From: JBEKIK01 sp963845975
Lineage (GTDB): Bacteria; Planctomycetota; Planctomycetia; Pirellulales; Thermoguttaceae
Reading direction: 5' to 3'
NCBI GenBank assembly: GCA_963845975.1
Contig: CAWJUD010000002.1
Span: 2,418,001-2,482,000 of the forward strand
Length of the DNA: 64,000 nucleotides
The notes beneath the pieces are model-generated. The model was not told the origin of the DNA and did no database searches. It worked only from the letters and a program-made list of their open reading frames with translations. Each line of letters begins with the position of its first letter. The first letter of the stretch is position 1. The position numbers were made by a program, and so were the translations under genes. This document shows, piece after piece, positions 51,258 through 60,329 of this stretch.

Positions 51258-52599
51258 TTAGTCCAAGTGCTTTCTGGTGACCTTCAGAAAATGCGTGGCG
51301 CAACTGATGCAGGGGTCGTAGTTGCGGATGAGATGCTCGCATTTTAGGGCCATCTCTTCGTCCGAAAGCGCGGCGATTTGATTCGCCAGTTGACGCAGAT
51401 CGGCTTCGATGGTCGGTTGATTCTGACTCGTGGGCGGCATGATGCGGGCGGTGGCGATGGTGCCGTCGGCCTCGGTGCGGTATTCGTGCCAGCAGACGCC
51501 GCGGGGGGCTTCGGTGCCGTGGCCGCCTATGCCCGCACGGGGTGTAATCGGAATCCGCGACCGCTTGGGCAATGTGTAGTTTTTCATTATGTCCGCGGCC
51601 AAAGCCAAGGCGTGAACGGTTTCCACTCCCCGGGCCATGAGATTAAGGAAACTATTGTGCCAGGGCAGCGGTTTTCCCAGCGTCTTGCATACGGAGCCCA
51701 AGATCTCAGCCGCCCGGGGATGCAGTTTTTCGGCGTTAAGGTTCAGGCGCGACAAGGGGCCGACCATGTAAAAACCCCTGTCTTTAAACCTGGAATGCAG
51801 GGCCATGGAATGTTGTACTTGAAACTCGTTGGCCACCGCGCCGAATTCACCTTGATCCACGTCCAAGCCCTTATTGCTTTTGATGCGTCCCAGGTTCATG
51901 GGATATTCGTTATCAGGGCATAGCGCGACAAATTCATAATCCCGATCCAATTCGGGAAATTTTACGATTTTGGCCAAAGTCAGAGTCAAATCGCACATGT
52001 CGTCCAGGCAGGATTTTATCTCCGGCAAAAGAGCGGCGACTTCGGCCGGCGAAGGCGCACTGTGGAATCCGCCCACACATACGCCCACCGGATGCACCGA
52101 CCGACCGCCGAGCAAACTAACAATGTCGTTTCCCGCCTTTTTGATCTTTAGCGAGCGTTTCACCATCGGGCCGTGATCCTGGGCCATGCTGATCGCGCTT
52201 TCATATCCCAAAAAGTCGGGCAGGTGCAACATGAACATGTGTAGCACGTGGCTTTCGATCCATTCGCCGCAATACAACAGGTTGCGCAAGATGCGGATGG
52301 CCGGATCGACCTGGTCGAATACGCCCATGGCCTTTTCCAGGGCGTGGCAGGCGCCCATCTGGTACGCCACCGGGCAGATGCCGCAGATGCGGGAGGTGAT
52401 GTCGGGCACTTCCTCGAAACCCCGGCCGCGCAAAAAGGCTTCATAAAACCTGGGCGGTTCATAGATTTTAAACTGCAAATCCTCGACCGTGCCGTTGCGC
52501 ATGGTGATCGTCAAGCGCACCTTCGCCTTCCACGCGTGCCAGGGCTTTTACACTGATCGTTCTTGTGCCGGTTTTACTGTTTTTTTTCGCGTCGCTCAT
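51258..52599 (-). CDS. hydA: [NiFe] hydrogenase large subunit, group 3b type (HydA/alpha), one frameshift
   Basis: This is the catalytic subunit of a soluble bidirectional NAD(P)-linked hydrogenase. It has the N-terminal nickel motif SRICGICPVAYQMGACHALE and the C-terminal motif YDPCISCATHF, giving all four nickel cysteines. The main frame starts at 52520 by GTG, but the previous frame from the ATG at 52599 reads RTISVKALARVEGEGAL, the true family N-terminus. Removing one T near 52513-52515 joins them (ALTITMRNG), about 446 residues. It is the last gene of the beta-gamma-delta-alpha operon. Endopeptidase and hyp maturation genes are not in the window. Confidence 0.92.
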
Positions 52600-52626
52600 A
52601 ATACTCACTTGCCTGTTTAAACGGTT

Positions 52627-53442
52627 TTAAACGTCTTTGTGCGGAAGTTTATTGTTTTTTTCCCGCCGCTCGTAGTATTCGCTGGCCTGTTTGAACGGCT
52701 CCAGATATCCGTTGAACAAGCGCAGCATGCGTTTCATATCGCGGTTGCTTTGGCCCAGTTGGTCGGTAAACCATCGGCCCAGCGAAGTTATGTTGGGTTG
52801 CTCCATCGGTCCGAAACAGCCGTAACATGCCCGATCGCAGGCCGGACACAGCGCGCCGCAGCCGACTTGCGTGATCGGCCCCAGGCACGGTTTTCCTTGG
52901 GATACCATGACGCAGGAAAGTCCCCGCCGCTTGCACTCGATGCACACGCTGTGCGTGGGGACGTTCGGTTTTCGGCCGGTCAAAAGGGCCGAGACTAGTT
53001 CTAATAATTGATATTGGTTGATCGGGCAGCCGCGCAACTCGAAATCCACAAATACGTGGGCGGCAATGGGCGATGCAGTCTCCAGCGTGGAAATATATTC
53101 ACGTTTTGCATAAACGCAATGTATGTAATCCTCCACGTTGGCCCAATTTCTCAGGGCCTGAATGCCGCCCGAGGTGGCGCAGGCGCCTATGGCGACTAAA
53201 TACTTGCAATCGCGGCGAACCTGTTGGATGCGCTCTTCTTCATCGGGCGTAGAGATGCTTCCCTCGACCAGGCCTACATCGTAGGGCGGGGGAAGAACGC
53301 GGCGGCGGGCTTCGAGAAAATAGGCTATTTCCACCGCGCCCAGCAAATCCAGAAATTCGTTTTCCAGATTCAGAAGCTGCAATTGGCAGCCGTCGCAACT
53401 GGAAAATTTGTAAACCGCCACTTTGGGTTTTTCGGAGGGCAT
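52627..53442 (-). CDS. hydD: [NiFe] hydrogenase small subunit, group 3b type (HydD/delta)
   Basis: The 271-residue small subunit carries iron-sulfur clusters that pass electrons to the diaphorase part. The proximal-cluster motif KFSSCDGCQLQLLNLE opens the protein. VEGSIST, AIGACATSGGIQ and the distal cysteine group (CIECKRRGLSC, CLGPITQVGCGALCPACDRA, CYGCFGP) follow. The frame is open far upstream but only by reading through hydG in another frame; the start at 53442, three bases past the hydG stop with AGGAG upstream, is right. No Tat signal is present, as expected of a cytoplasmic enzyme. Confidence 0.93.
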   Translation of the reverse strand: MPSEKPKVAVYKFSSCDGCQLQLLNLENEFLDLLGAVEIAYFLEARRRVLPPPYDVGLVEGSISTPDEEERIQQVRRDCKYLVAIGACATSGGIQALRNWANVEDYIHCVYAKREYISTLETASPIAAHVFVDFELRGCPINQYQLLELVSALLTGRKPNVPTHSVCIECKRRGLSCVMVSQGKPCLGPITQVGCGALCPACDRACYGCFGPMEQPNITSLGRWFTDQLGQSNRDMKRMLRLFNGYLEPFKQASEYYERREKNNKLPHKDV

Positions 53443-53444
53443 CT

Positions 53445-54320
53445 TTACATCTCCTCTTTGGTAAAGATATCGGCGATCTCGGCGAAACTGAACACGGGCC
53501 CGTCCTTGCAAATGAACTTCGCCCCCAATTGGCAATGCCCGCACCGCCCGAATCCGCAATTCATGTTCCGCTCCAGACTGACGTAAACATGGTCCGGCGA
53601 CACGTGCAATTGCAGAAAATTCCAGGCGGCCACGCGGTTGAGGATTTTCGGGCCGCAAACGAGCACAACCGTGCGATCGGCATTCACCTTCACGCGCTGC
53701 ATGAGGTTGGTGACCACTCCCACAGGACCGGACCATGCGCCTGTGGCGTTATTGACGGTGACCAGGACTTGAATCGAACCATCCCTATCCCACTGTTCCA
53801 ATTCTTGGGCAAAAACGCGGTCCTCGGGGGTGCGGCAACCGTATAAAACCACTACTCGCTTGTAAAGGTTGCGGTGCCGCAGGATCCAATAGATCGCCGG
53901 CCGCAGGGGGGCAAGGCCGATTCCCCCGGCCACGATCACCACGTCTTTGCCTTCCATTTCTTTAAGCGGCCATGGAGTTCCAAACGGGCCGCGCAGGCCG
54001 ATGATCGAGCCCTTGGGAAGTTTTTCCACCGCCCGCGTCACCGAGCCCACGATGCGCACCGTGTGATGTACGTGATCCTTTTGCTCCGAATCGGAACTGA
54101 TGGAAATAGCCGCTTCGCCCACGCCCGGCACGTACAGCATATTGAACTGCCCGGGCAAAAAACCGTACATCTTGCGGATTTCCTCGTCAATGAACTGGCA
54201 GGTGAAGGTTTTCGTGTTGGAATTTTCCGTGCGCACGTCAAGGATGCGGGCGGGAACGGGCATCCATGTGTTCATTCCGCAGATGGGTTCCGGACGGGCG
54301 GCAGTAAGCGTTTCAGTCAT
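53445..54320 (-). CDS. hydG: Hydrogenase diaphorase subunit, FAD/NAD(P)-binding (HydG/gamma)
   Basis: The 291-residue protein is a ferredoxin-NADP reductase-like subunit. It has the FAD segment FLPGQFNMLYVPGVGEAAIS, the NAD(P) loop VIVAGGIGLAPLRPAI, VVLYGCRTPEDR, and a C-terminal [2Fe-2S] site CGFGRCGHCQLGAKFIC. In group 3b hydrogenases and sulfhydrogenases this subunit links H2 to NAD(P)H. The ATG at 54320 follows the hydB stop by one base with GAGAGG upstream; the longer frame to 54338 is unlikely. Tight spacing shows one operon. Confidence 0.94.
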   Translation of the reverse strand: MTETLTAARPEPICGMNTWMPVPARILDVRTENSNTKTFTCQFIDEEIRKMYGFLPGQFNMLYVPGVGEAAISISSDSEQKDHVHHTVRIVGSVTRAVEKLPKGSIIGLRGPFGTPWPLKEMEGKDVVIVAGGIGLAPLRPAIYWILRHRNLYKRVVVLYGCRTPEDRVFAQELEQWDRDGSIQVLVTVNNATGAWSGPVGVVTNLMQRVKVNADRTVVLVCGPKILNRVAAWNFLQLHVSPDHVYVSLERNMNCGFGRCGHCQLGAKFICKDGPVFSFAEIADIFTKEEM

Positions 54321-54321
54321 C

Positions 54322-55500
54322 CTAAACCTCTCTTTCACGTGTCGAAGAACCGCGTAAATGTTTGGGGGCCGCTTCGCGCAGGCGCCTGCATTCCTCGGTT
54401 AAATCGATACCCACCGGGCACCAGGTGATGCACCGGCCGCAGCCCACGCAACCGCTCATGTTGAATTGATCCCACCACGTGCAGAGCTTGTGGCGCATCC
54501 AATGCCGGTAACGCCCGCGAATTGTATTGCGTTCCGGACCGGCGGGACTATACGTAAACTGATGCGTGTAACACGATTCCCATTGCCGCGTGCGCGTGAT
54601 TTTTTCTCCGCTTAAGTCGGTGGTATCGGTTACGGTGCAGCAAAAACAGGTGGGACAGACCATCGTGCAATTCCCGCAGGAAAGACAGCGCTTGGCAACG
54701 TCGTCCCATTCGGGAAATCCGATGCTTTGATCCAGCAACTCTTTCAATCCGTCGGTATCGAGCTGCCGGCCCATGTGCTCGCTGGCGCGCTCGAGCTTCA
54801 AGTCGGCCAGCTCCAATTCCGCGCCGGAAGGCTCGCGAACGGGTTGTTTTTCCGCAAGCATGGCCCCGCACTTCGATCCAATATCAAGCACGAATCCTTC
54901 GTTGAGTTCGGTAAGTGCAAGGTCGAAACCCTCGGTGGCCTTGGGACCCGTGCCCCAGGAAGCGCAAAAACACGTCCCGCCGGGCCGGTTGCAGTTCACC
55001 GCGATTATCAAAGATTCCTGCCGGCTTTGCATGTACCACGGTTCCGACTCGCAGCGAAACACGCCCGGGTCGCCCATGCCGAATACGCGATCTTGCACCT
55101 TGATGGCGGCTAATTCGCAGGGTCGTATGCCGAAGAACGCCAATTTTGGCACTTGGGGAGGTCCGGCGTCGAGATCGAACCTGTCCTTATCGATGTGGAA
55201 TTGGAACAACTGGAGATTGGAGGGGAAGAAATGCCGCTTCGGCCCCTGGGGACCAACCACATACCCGAAGTTCAATTCGGGATCGCCTTCCACCAGGCGA
55301 TACTTGCCCCCGTCCTGTTCATCCTTCAATCCTTTGGGCAAATCCGCGGCTGATTGAAGGGGCTGCAAAGAAATCGCGCCGTCGGTAATTGCCGGGCCCA
55401 AGACTGTATAACCCTCCTCGCGGAGAGTGGCAGTTAACTTGTCCAAGGCCGACCGCGGTAAAAAAAACCGACCGCCGATTTGAATCTTGATTTCTGGCAT
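54322..55500 (-). CDS. hydB: Hydrogenase iron-sulfur subunit (HydB/beta)
   Basis: The 392-residue protein has a central FdhB-like region (FFGIRPCELAAIKVQDRVF, and CFCASWGTG). Two [4Fe-4S] motifs near the C-terminus follow (CLSCGNCTMVCPTCFC and CVGCGRCITWCPVGI). This is the beta subunit of sulfhydrogenase/group 3b enzymes that carries electrons between modules. It is the first gene of the operon. The region upstream is shared with the divergent marR gene. Confidence 0.92.
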   Translation of the reverse strand: MPEIKIQIGGRFFLPRSALDKLTATLREEGYTVLGPAITDGAISLQPLQSAADLPKGLKDEQDGGKYRLVEGDPELNFGYVVGPQGPKRHFFPSNLQLFQFHIDKDRFDLDAGPPQVPKLAFFGIRPCELAAIKVQDRVFGMGDPGVFRCESEPWYMQSRQESLIIAVNCNRPGGTCFCASWGTGPKATEGFDLALTELNEGFVLDIGSKCGAMLAEKQPVREPSGAELELADLKLERASEHMGRQLDTDGLKELLDQSIGFPEWDDVAKRCLSCGNCTMVCPTCFCCTVTDTTDLSGEKITRTRQWESCYTHQFTYSPAGPERNTIRGRYRHWMRHKLCTWWDQFNMSGCVGCGRCITWCPVGIDLTEECRRLREAAPKHLRGSSTREREV

Positions 55501-55863
55501 GGACCATACCTTCGTAATCGTTATTTACAGGTTCTCAAGCGGCACATGGAATTTACGATTAACCGTGACGCTCACGCCGTCTCAATTTTGACGAATCCTG
55601 CAATTTACTTTTTATACAGTGGATTGTCGAGGCCATGGGCGGGAAACAATAAAAATTTGCACAAAATCCAAAGTATGTGATGAAACAGGACACCGACCTT
55701 CATACCCCCTATAAAAGTAAGACATGGCCCTGTTAATTTTTATGAAAAGTTGTTGACTATCCGAGATACTTTATATATATTAACTATATGGGACAGTAAA
55801 GAACTTCATGCCTTAAAAACTCTGCGGATGGCATTAAGTGCCATTTCTGGGGGGTTGAATGCC
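55501..55863. promoter_or_regulatory. Divergent promoter region of the hydrogenase operon and marR
   Basis: No gene is seen in 363 bases. The marR-side promoter is annotated separately. On the hydB side the sequence near 55600-55620 is AT-rich (TTTACTTTTTATACAGTG), with no clear hexamer pair on the minus strand. Confidence 0.5.
55753..55781 (+). promoter_or_regulatory. Sigma-70-type promoter of the marR-export operon
   Basis: TTGACT (55753-55758), exactly 17 bases, then TATATT (55776-55781). The -10 overlaps an imperfect palindrome, ATATATTAACTATAT, which would suit a MarR-type operator. This is the best promoter match seen in the window. Confidence 0.7.
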
Positions 55864-56380
55864 ATGAACCATCCCGTCAAACTGGAAGAAGCCGTAGCCA
55901 TTGCCTCGCTATTGCCGGCATTGATGCGACAGCTATTTATACTGGATAACGATCTGACCGCGGATTTGCCGCTGGCTCAGTTAAGGGTGTGCTTATGCTT
56001 GCAGGACGGTCCGCTTCCGATGTCGGTTCTCAGCCGGGAACTCGGCGTTACGCTAAGCGCCATGACCCAGATAGCCGACCGCCTGCAGCGCGCGAATCTG
56101 GTCAGCCGCGTTGCCGAGGAAAAAGATCGCCGCGTTCGCTGCCTGCAATTAACGCCGCGAGCCGAAAAGATCATGCGCCGCCACGAAGATTCTCGAATCC
56201 GCAGCGTGTCGGCGGTGTTAAATAATATAGCTCCCGGTGCGCAAAGAAATACTGGCCGCCTTGGAGACATTGATGAAGGCAAGCAATGCCGTAAAAAATG
56301 AAAAAACATACAATGGCAACAGCTCTGCCGGCTCGCAACATCAGCGAGGGGAATTATTAATATCGAAGGTGATTTCATGA
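55864..56380 (+). CDS. MarR-family transcriptional regulator, one frameshift near the C-terminus
   Basis: A winged-helix regulator. PLAQLRVCLCLQDGPLPMSV leads into the recognition region SRELGVTLSAMTQIADRLQR and the wing LVSRVAEEKDRRVRCLQLT. The frame as given ends at 56301 with an atypical tail. After one missing base near 56238-56240, the next frame reads VRKEILAALETLMKASNAV and ends at 56380. That stop overlaps the ATG of the adaptor gene as ATGA, strong evidence that the long form is right. It probably represses its own export operon; a palindrome overlaps the promoter -10. Confidence 0.85.
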
Positions 56381-57765
56381 AGTTAATGTTTGGCGTAATA
56401 GGAGTTATCATTCTAGTGGCGGGCGGAGCTACGTATTACTCGGTATATATAGCCGCCGATACGACCGCTAATTTCCTGACCGTCACCGTGACTCGCGACA
56501 ACCTGCTCTCGACCATCAATGCAACCGGTACAGTCGAGCCGGAAGAGGTCGTGGACGTCGGCGCCCAGGTGGTGGGCCGAATCAAGGATTTCGGCGTCGA
56601 TCTCAGCGACCCGACCGGGAAGAAACGAATCGACTACGGCAGCGTCATCCACAATGGCACGGAACTGGCCTACATCGACGACGCCGTGTACAAGGCCCAG
56701 GTCGATCAGGCCAAAGCCGCGTATCTGCGCTCGCAAGCCGATTTAGGGCAAATGAAGGCCAAGCTGATGCAGTCGGAGCAAGACCGAAAACGGGCCGAAG
56801 CATTGAGGTCCATCAAAGACATTCCGGGCACGGACCGGCCGATAAAAGGCATCGCAGACAGCGATTACGACCTGGCCGTGGCCAACAACGAAGTGGCCAA
56901 GGCCAACGTCGAGGTGGGCAAGGCTACTATCGTTCAGAACGAAGCCGCGCTGAACATGGCCATTACCAATCTGGGCTATACGGTCATAAAATCGCCGGTC
57001 GAGGGCGTGATCGTCGCACGCCGGGTAAATATCGGCCAGACCGTGGCGGGCGGCAGCCTAAACACCCCAAGTATGTTCCTTATCGCCAAGGACCTGAGCA
57101 AGATGCAGGTCTGGGCATCGGTAAATGAAGCCGACATCGGAAAAATCCGCAGCCGCAAAGAAATGCCGGTGCAATTTACGGTCGACGCTTATCCGGGCGA
57201 GGTGTTTCGCGGAAAAGTCGCCCAGATCCGCCTGGACGCCAATAGCACGCAAAACGTGGTTACGTACACCGTGGTCGTGTCGTTCGACAACTCCGATCTC
57301 AAACTCATGCCGTATATGACGGCGAACTTGGCGTTCGAGGTCTCCGAGCACAAAGACGTGCTCCTGGTGCCCAACGTTGCGGTGCGATGGAAGCCCTCCC
57401 GGCCCGAACAAGTCGTTCCGGAACTGCGCGAAAAAATGGCCTCTGTTCTTGCCGGCAGGTCCGGCGACCGCGATCCGCAAAACACCTCGGGATCTCCGGC
57501 TGGCCCAAGGCCGGTCAAACAACTGCTTAAAGAGCGCGGAGACCGCGGGCGGCTTTGGGTGAAAGACGGAAAATTCGTCCGCCCCGTCGACATCCAAATC
57601 GGCGCCACCGACGGAACCCTGACCGAGGTCACCGGCGACGAGTTGAAAGAAGGAATGAAAGTGGTTAGAGGAGAATCCAAGGGCCCTGAACTCGCCGACG
57701 GCGGCGATACTACAAATCCGTTTGCTCCAAGACTCTTCCGCGGCGGCGGCAGAGGCGGTAGGTAA
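56377..57765 (+). CDS. MacA-like periplasmic adaptor (RND/HlyD family membrane fusion protein)
   Basis: The 462-residue protein has one N-terminal membrane anchor (residues 5-27). A lipoyl half follows (VTRDNLLSTINATGTVEPEE), then a helical hairpin (about 110-195, with AKAAYLRSQADLGQMKAKLM), then the second lipoyl half (YTVIKSPVEGVIVARRVNIG) and beta-barrel and proximal domains. It would link the MacB-like permease to an outer-membrane channel. The C-terminal stretch is Gly/Arg-rich (RLFRGGGRGGR). It overlaps the restored marR stop, and the ATPase gene follows 19 bases later. Confidence 0.9.
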   Translation: MKLMFGVIGVIILVAGGATYYSVYIAADTTANFLTVTVTRDNLLSTINATGTVEPEEVVDVGAQVVGRIKDFGVDLSDPTGKKRIDYGSVIHNGTELAYIDDAVYKAQVDQAKAAYLRSQADLGQMKAKLMQSEQDRKRAEALRSIKDIPGTDRPIKGIADSDYDLAVANNEVAKANVEVGKATIVQNEAALNMAITNLGYTVIKSPVEGVIVARRVNIGQTVAGGSLNTPSMFLIAKDLSKMQVWASVNEADIGKIRSRKEMPVQFTVDAYPGEVFRGKVAQIRLDANSTQNVVTYTVVVSFDNSDLKLMPYMTANLAFEVSEHKDVLLVPNVAVRWKPSRPEQVVPELREKMASVLAGRSGDRDPQNTSGSPAGPRPVKQLLKERGDRGRLWVKDGKFVRPVDIQIGATDGTLTEVTGDELKEGMKVVRGESKGPELADGGDTTNPFAPRLFRGGGRGGR

Positions 57766-57784
57766 TTATTTTCGGAATTTGGCT

Positions 57785-58765
57785 ATGGAACTAGTTCGAC
57801 TGGAAAACATATATAAGACGTATCACTTGGGCGAAGTCGATCTCCCGGTACTCAAAGGCATTTCGCTTTCCATTAACCGGGGAGAGATGGTCGCGCTAAT
57901 GGGCGCTTCCGGCTCCGGAAAAACCACATTGATGAACATCCTCGGCTGCCTCGATCACCCCTCCTCGGGAAAATTCTGGCTCGACGGGGAAGAAATGAGC
58001 GACCTGCTGCCTAATCAGCGGGCGATAGTACGAACCACAAAAATCGGTTTCGTATTCCAAAACTTCAATCTCTTGCCGCGGACCTCGGCCCTGCAAAACG
58101 TGATCATGCCCCTGGACTATAACCCCCATCGACCTGCTGCCGCGGAAGCGCGCCGATTGGGCGGGATCCTCTTAGATCGCCTCGGACTGGCCGATCGCAG
58201 CGATCACGAACCCTCGCAGCTCTCGGGCGGACAACAACAACGCGTGGCAATAGCGCGGTCGCTGGCCAACCAGCCTTCTTTAGTGCTGGCCGACGAGCCC
58301 ACGGGCAATCTCGATTCCCACACCAGCGTGGAAATCCTGGAAATGTTTCAGCAGCTCAACGCCGAAGGCATCACGGTCATTCTCGTCACCCACGACCCGA
58401 ATGTAGCCGCTTATGCGCATCGGATCATCAGAATCAGCGACGGCCTGGTTGAAAATGACGGAACGAACAAATCCGGCAACGGGGACAATCGTCCCAGTTC
58501 AGAGAGTGGCCATGGGCCGGCGGCGGTCCATCCGGCGCTTGGCCCGCCTCATACGAGAACAGCGATAAAATTGCACGATGGACATTCCGACTTGAATGCA
58601 GGGTGCGTGGAACGCGTCGCAAATGAAAACGGCATGGACGGCCATTCCGCCGTGCTAAACGGTCATTCCCGCCTGATGAACGGCGGCGCCGGCATGTTAA
58701 ACGGCGATTCGGGCGTCACGACCGCGATCTCGGCGCCGCGCGCTCGTCGCGCAAGCTGCGCCTGA
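57785..58765 (+). CDS. MacB-like ABC transporter ATPase with long C-terminal extension
   Basis: The first 225 residues are a standard LolD/MacB-type ATPase. It has Walker A GASGSGKTTLMN, the Q-loop FVFQNFNLLPRTSA, the signature LSGGQQQRVAIARSLANQPS, Walker B LVLADEPTGNLDS and the H-loop VTHD. The remaining hundred residues have no counterpart in the family and contain recurring GHS-x-LN-type phrases (DGHSDLN, GHSAVLNGHSRLMN). The ATG at 57785 is the family start. The permease domain is encoded separately downstream. Confidence 0.9.
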   Translation: MELVRLENIYKTYHLGEVDLPVLKGISLSINRGEMVALMGASGSGKTTLMNILGCLDHPSSGKFWLDGEEMSDLLPNQRAIVRTTKIGFVFQNFNLLPRTSALQNVIMPLDYNPHRPAAAEARRLGGILLDRLGLADRSDHEPSQLSGGQQQRVAIARSLANQPSLVLADEPTGNLDSHTSVEILEMFQQLNAEGITVILVTHDPNVAAYAHRIIRISDGLVENDGTNKSGNGDNRPSSESGHGPAAVHPALGPPHTRTAIKLHDGHSDLNAGCVERVANENGMDGHSAVLNGHSRLMNGGAGMLNGDSGVTTAISAPRARRASCA

Positions 58766-58829
58766 ACCTGGCCCGGACAATCCCGTGCCCCTGGTCGGAG
58801 ACGTGCTGTATAAGACCCGCCGAAAGACG

Positions 58830-60218
58830 ATGCCCTTCCTGGTGCCGCACACGTTTGTCACGGCATTTAAGGCCCTTTGGCGCAACAAGCTGCGTTCCGC
58901 CCTGACGGCTTTGGGCGTCATCATCGGCGTGGCCGCGGTTATCGCCATGATGGAAATCGGCCAAGGCTCGAAGAACGCCCTGCAGAAGACGATTGCCAGT
59001 ATGGGCGCCAACACCCTTTTAATCCAATCCGGGGCGGCTACAAGCGGCGGCGTGAGTTTCGGCTCAGGAAGCGTTATGACGCTCACTCCACAAGACACCG
59101 CCGAGATCGCCCGCCAGTGCCCCGCCGTTTCCGACGTGGCCCCCACTGTCCGCACGCGCGCACAAATTGTCTACGGGAACCGGAACTGGGTGCCCATGCA
59201 AATCAGCGGCACCACGCCGTCGTTTTTGGCCGTCCGCGACTACGATGAATTCTCCGAGGGGCAGATGTTTACCGATCGCGACGTCCTGGCAGCCAATAAA
59301 GTCTGCGTTATCGGCGAGACCCTGAAACGCGAACTTTTTCAAGGCGAGTCGCCCGTCGGCCAGGAAATCCGGGTAAATAACGTATCCATGAAGGTTCTTG
59401 GAGTGCTTCCCCGCAAGGGCGCGAATATGATGGGCTCGGATCAGGACGATATCATCCTGGCCCCCTGGACAACTATCAAGTATCGCATAAGCGGCGCACA
59501 AATGGCCAATGCCAACCAGAGCGCAGCGGCCGCGGCCAACTCCGGCGGCACGAGCACGGCGGTCAATACGCTGAGCAATCTTTACCCCGGAGCAACCGCC
59601 CTCTACGTTACTCCCTCAACAACGCAACTGGCCGACACGCCTCAGCCGATCCGCTTCACCAATGTAGACTCAATTCTAGCCAAGGCCGCTTCGGCGGAGG
59701 AGATTCCGCAGGCCATGGACCAAATCACCGGGCTTTTGCGCGAGCGGCATCACATTCACTCCGGCGACCCCGATGACTTCAACATCCGCGACATGACCGA
59801 GATCACCAAAACACTGGCTCAAACTTCCGAACTGATGGCTACCTTGCTTTTGATCGTGGCCTTGATTTCGCTCGTCGTCGGCGGCGTGGGAATCATGAAT
59901 ATCATGTTGGTTTCGGTTACAGAACGCACAAGGGAAATCGGGCTTCGCATGGCCGTCGGGGCAAGGTCTTACCACATCCTGCGACAATTCCTGGTCGAGG
60001 CCGTGGTTCTGTGTCTGATAGGCGGGGCCATTGGAATACTTTTGGGCCGGGTAATTTCGATTTTAGTGCGGGCCATCAAACACTGGCCCACCGAAATATC
60101 GCTGCCGGCTATTATCGCGGCGGTAGCCGTGTCCGCTTCTGTTGGCGTTGTATTCGGCTTTTATCCGGCCTGGAAAGCGTCGAGGTTGGACCCCATCGAA
60201 GCCCTGCGATATGAATGA
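58830..60218 (+). CDS. MacB-like ABC transporter permease
   Basis: The 462-residue protein begins with FKALWRNKLRSALTALGVII and a membrane helix. A MacB periplasmic core domain follows (VSDVAPTVRTRAQIVYGNRN, RDVLAANKVCVIGETL), then three C-terminal helices with GGVGIMNIMLVSVTERTREI and GFYPAWKASRLDPIEALRYE. It exports antibiotics, lipoproteins, peptides or siderophores in other bacteria; the substrate here is unknown. The frame is open to a GTG at 58785, but MPFLVPHTF (58830) fits the family better. The periplasmic domain carries an Ala/Ser/Asn-rich insert (SAAAAANSGGTSTAVNT). Confidence 0.9.
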   Translation: MPFLVPHTFVTAFKALWRNKLRSALTALGVIIGVAAVIAMMEIGQGSKNALQKTIASMGANTLLIQSGAATSGGVSFGSGSVMTLTPQDTAEIARQCPAVSDVAPTVRTRAQIVYGNRNWVPMQISGTTPSFLAVRDYDEFSEGQMFTDRDVLAANKVCVIGETLKRELFQGESPVGQEIRVNNVSMKVLGVLPRKGANMMGSDQDDIILAPWTTIKYRISGAQMANANQSAAAAANSGGTSTAVNTLSNLYPGATALYVTPSTTQLADTPQPIRFTNVDSILAKAASAEEIPQAMDQITGLLRERHHIHSGDPDDFNIRDMTEITKTLAQTSELMATLLLIVALISLVVGGVGIMNIMLVSVTERTREIGLRMAVGARSYHILRQFLVEAVVLCLIGGAIGILLGRVISILVRAIKHWPTEISLPAIIAAVAVSASVGVVFGFYPAWKASRLDPIEALRYE

Positions 60219-60329
60219 CACAGCGGACACCGGCAAGCGGATAAGGGATGGGAGCAGGAAAACTATGCACTACGAAACTGCCAGCGGTTTCAAGAGTTTT
60301 TAGTACTCAGGCTTACGGCCAATAATCTA

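Noticed and set aside
53443..53736. N-terminal extension of hydD to 53736
   Set aside because: It is hydG sequence read in another frame, Arg-rich and without the family start. The start at 53442 has a Shine-Dalgarno and begins MPSEKPKVAVYKFSSCDGCQ.
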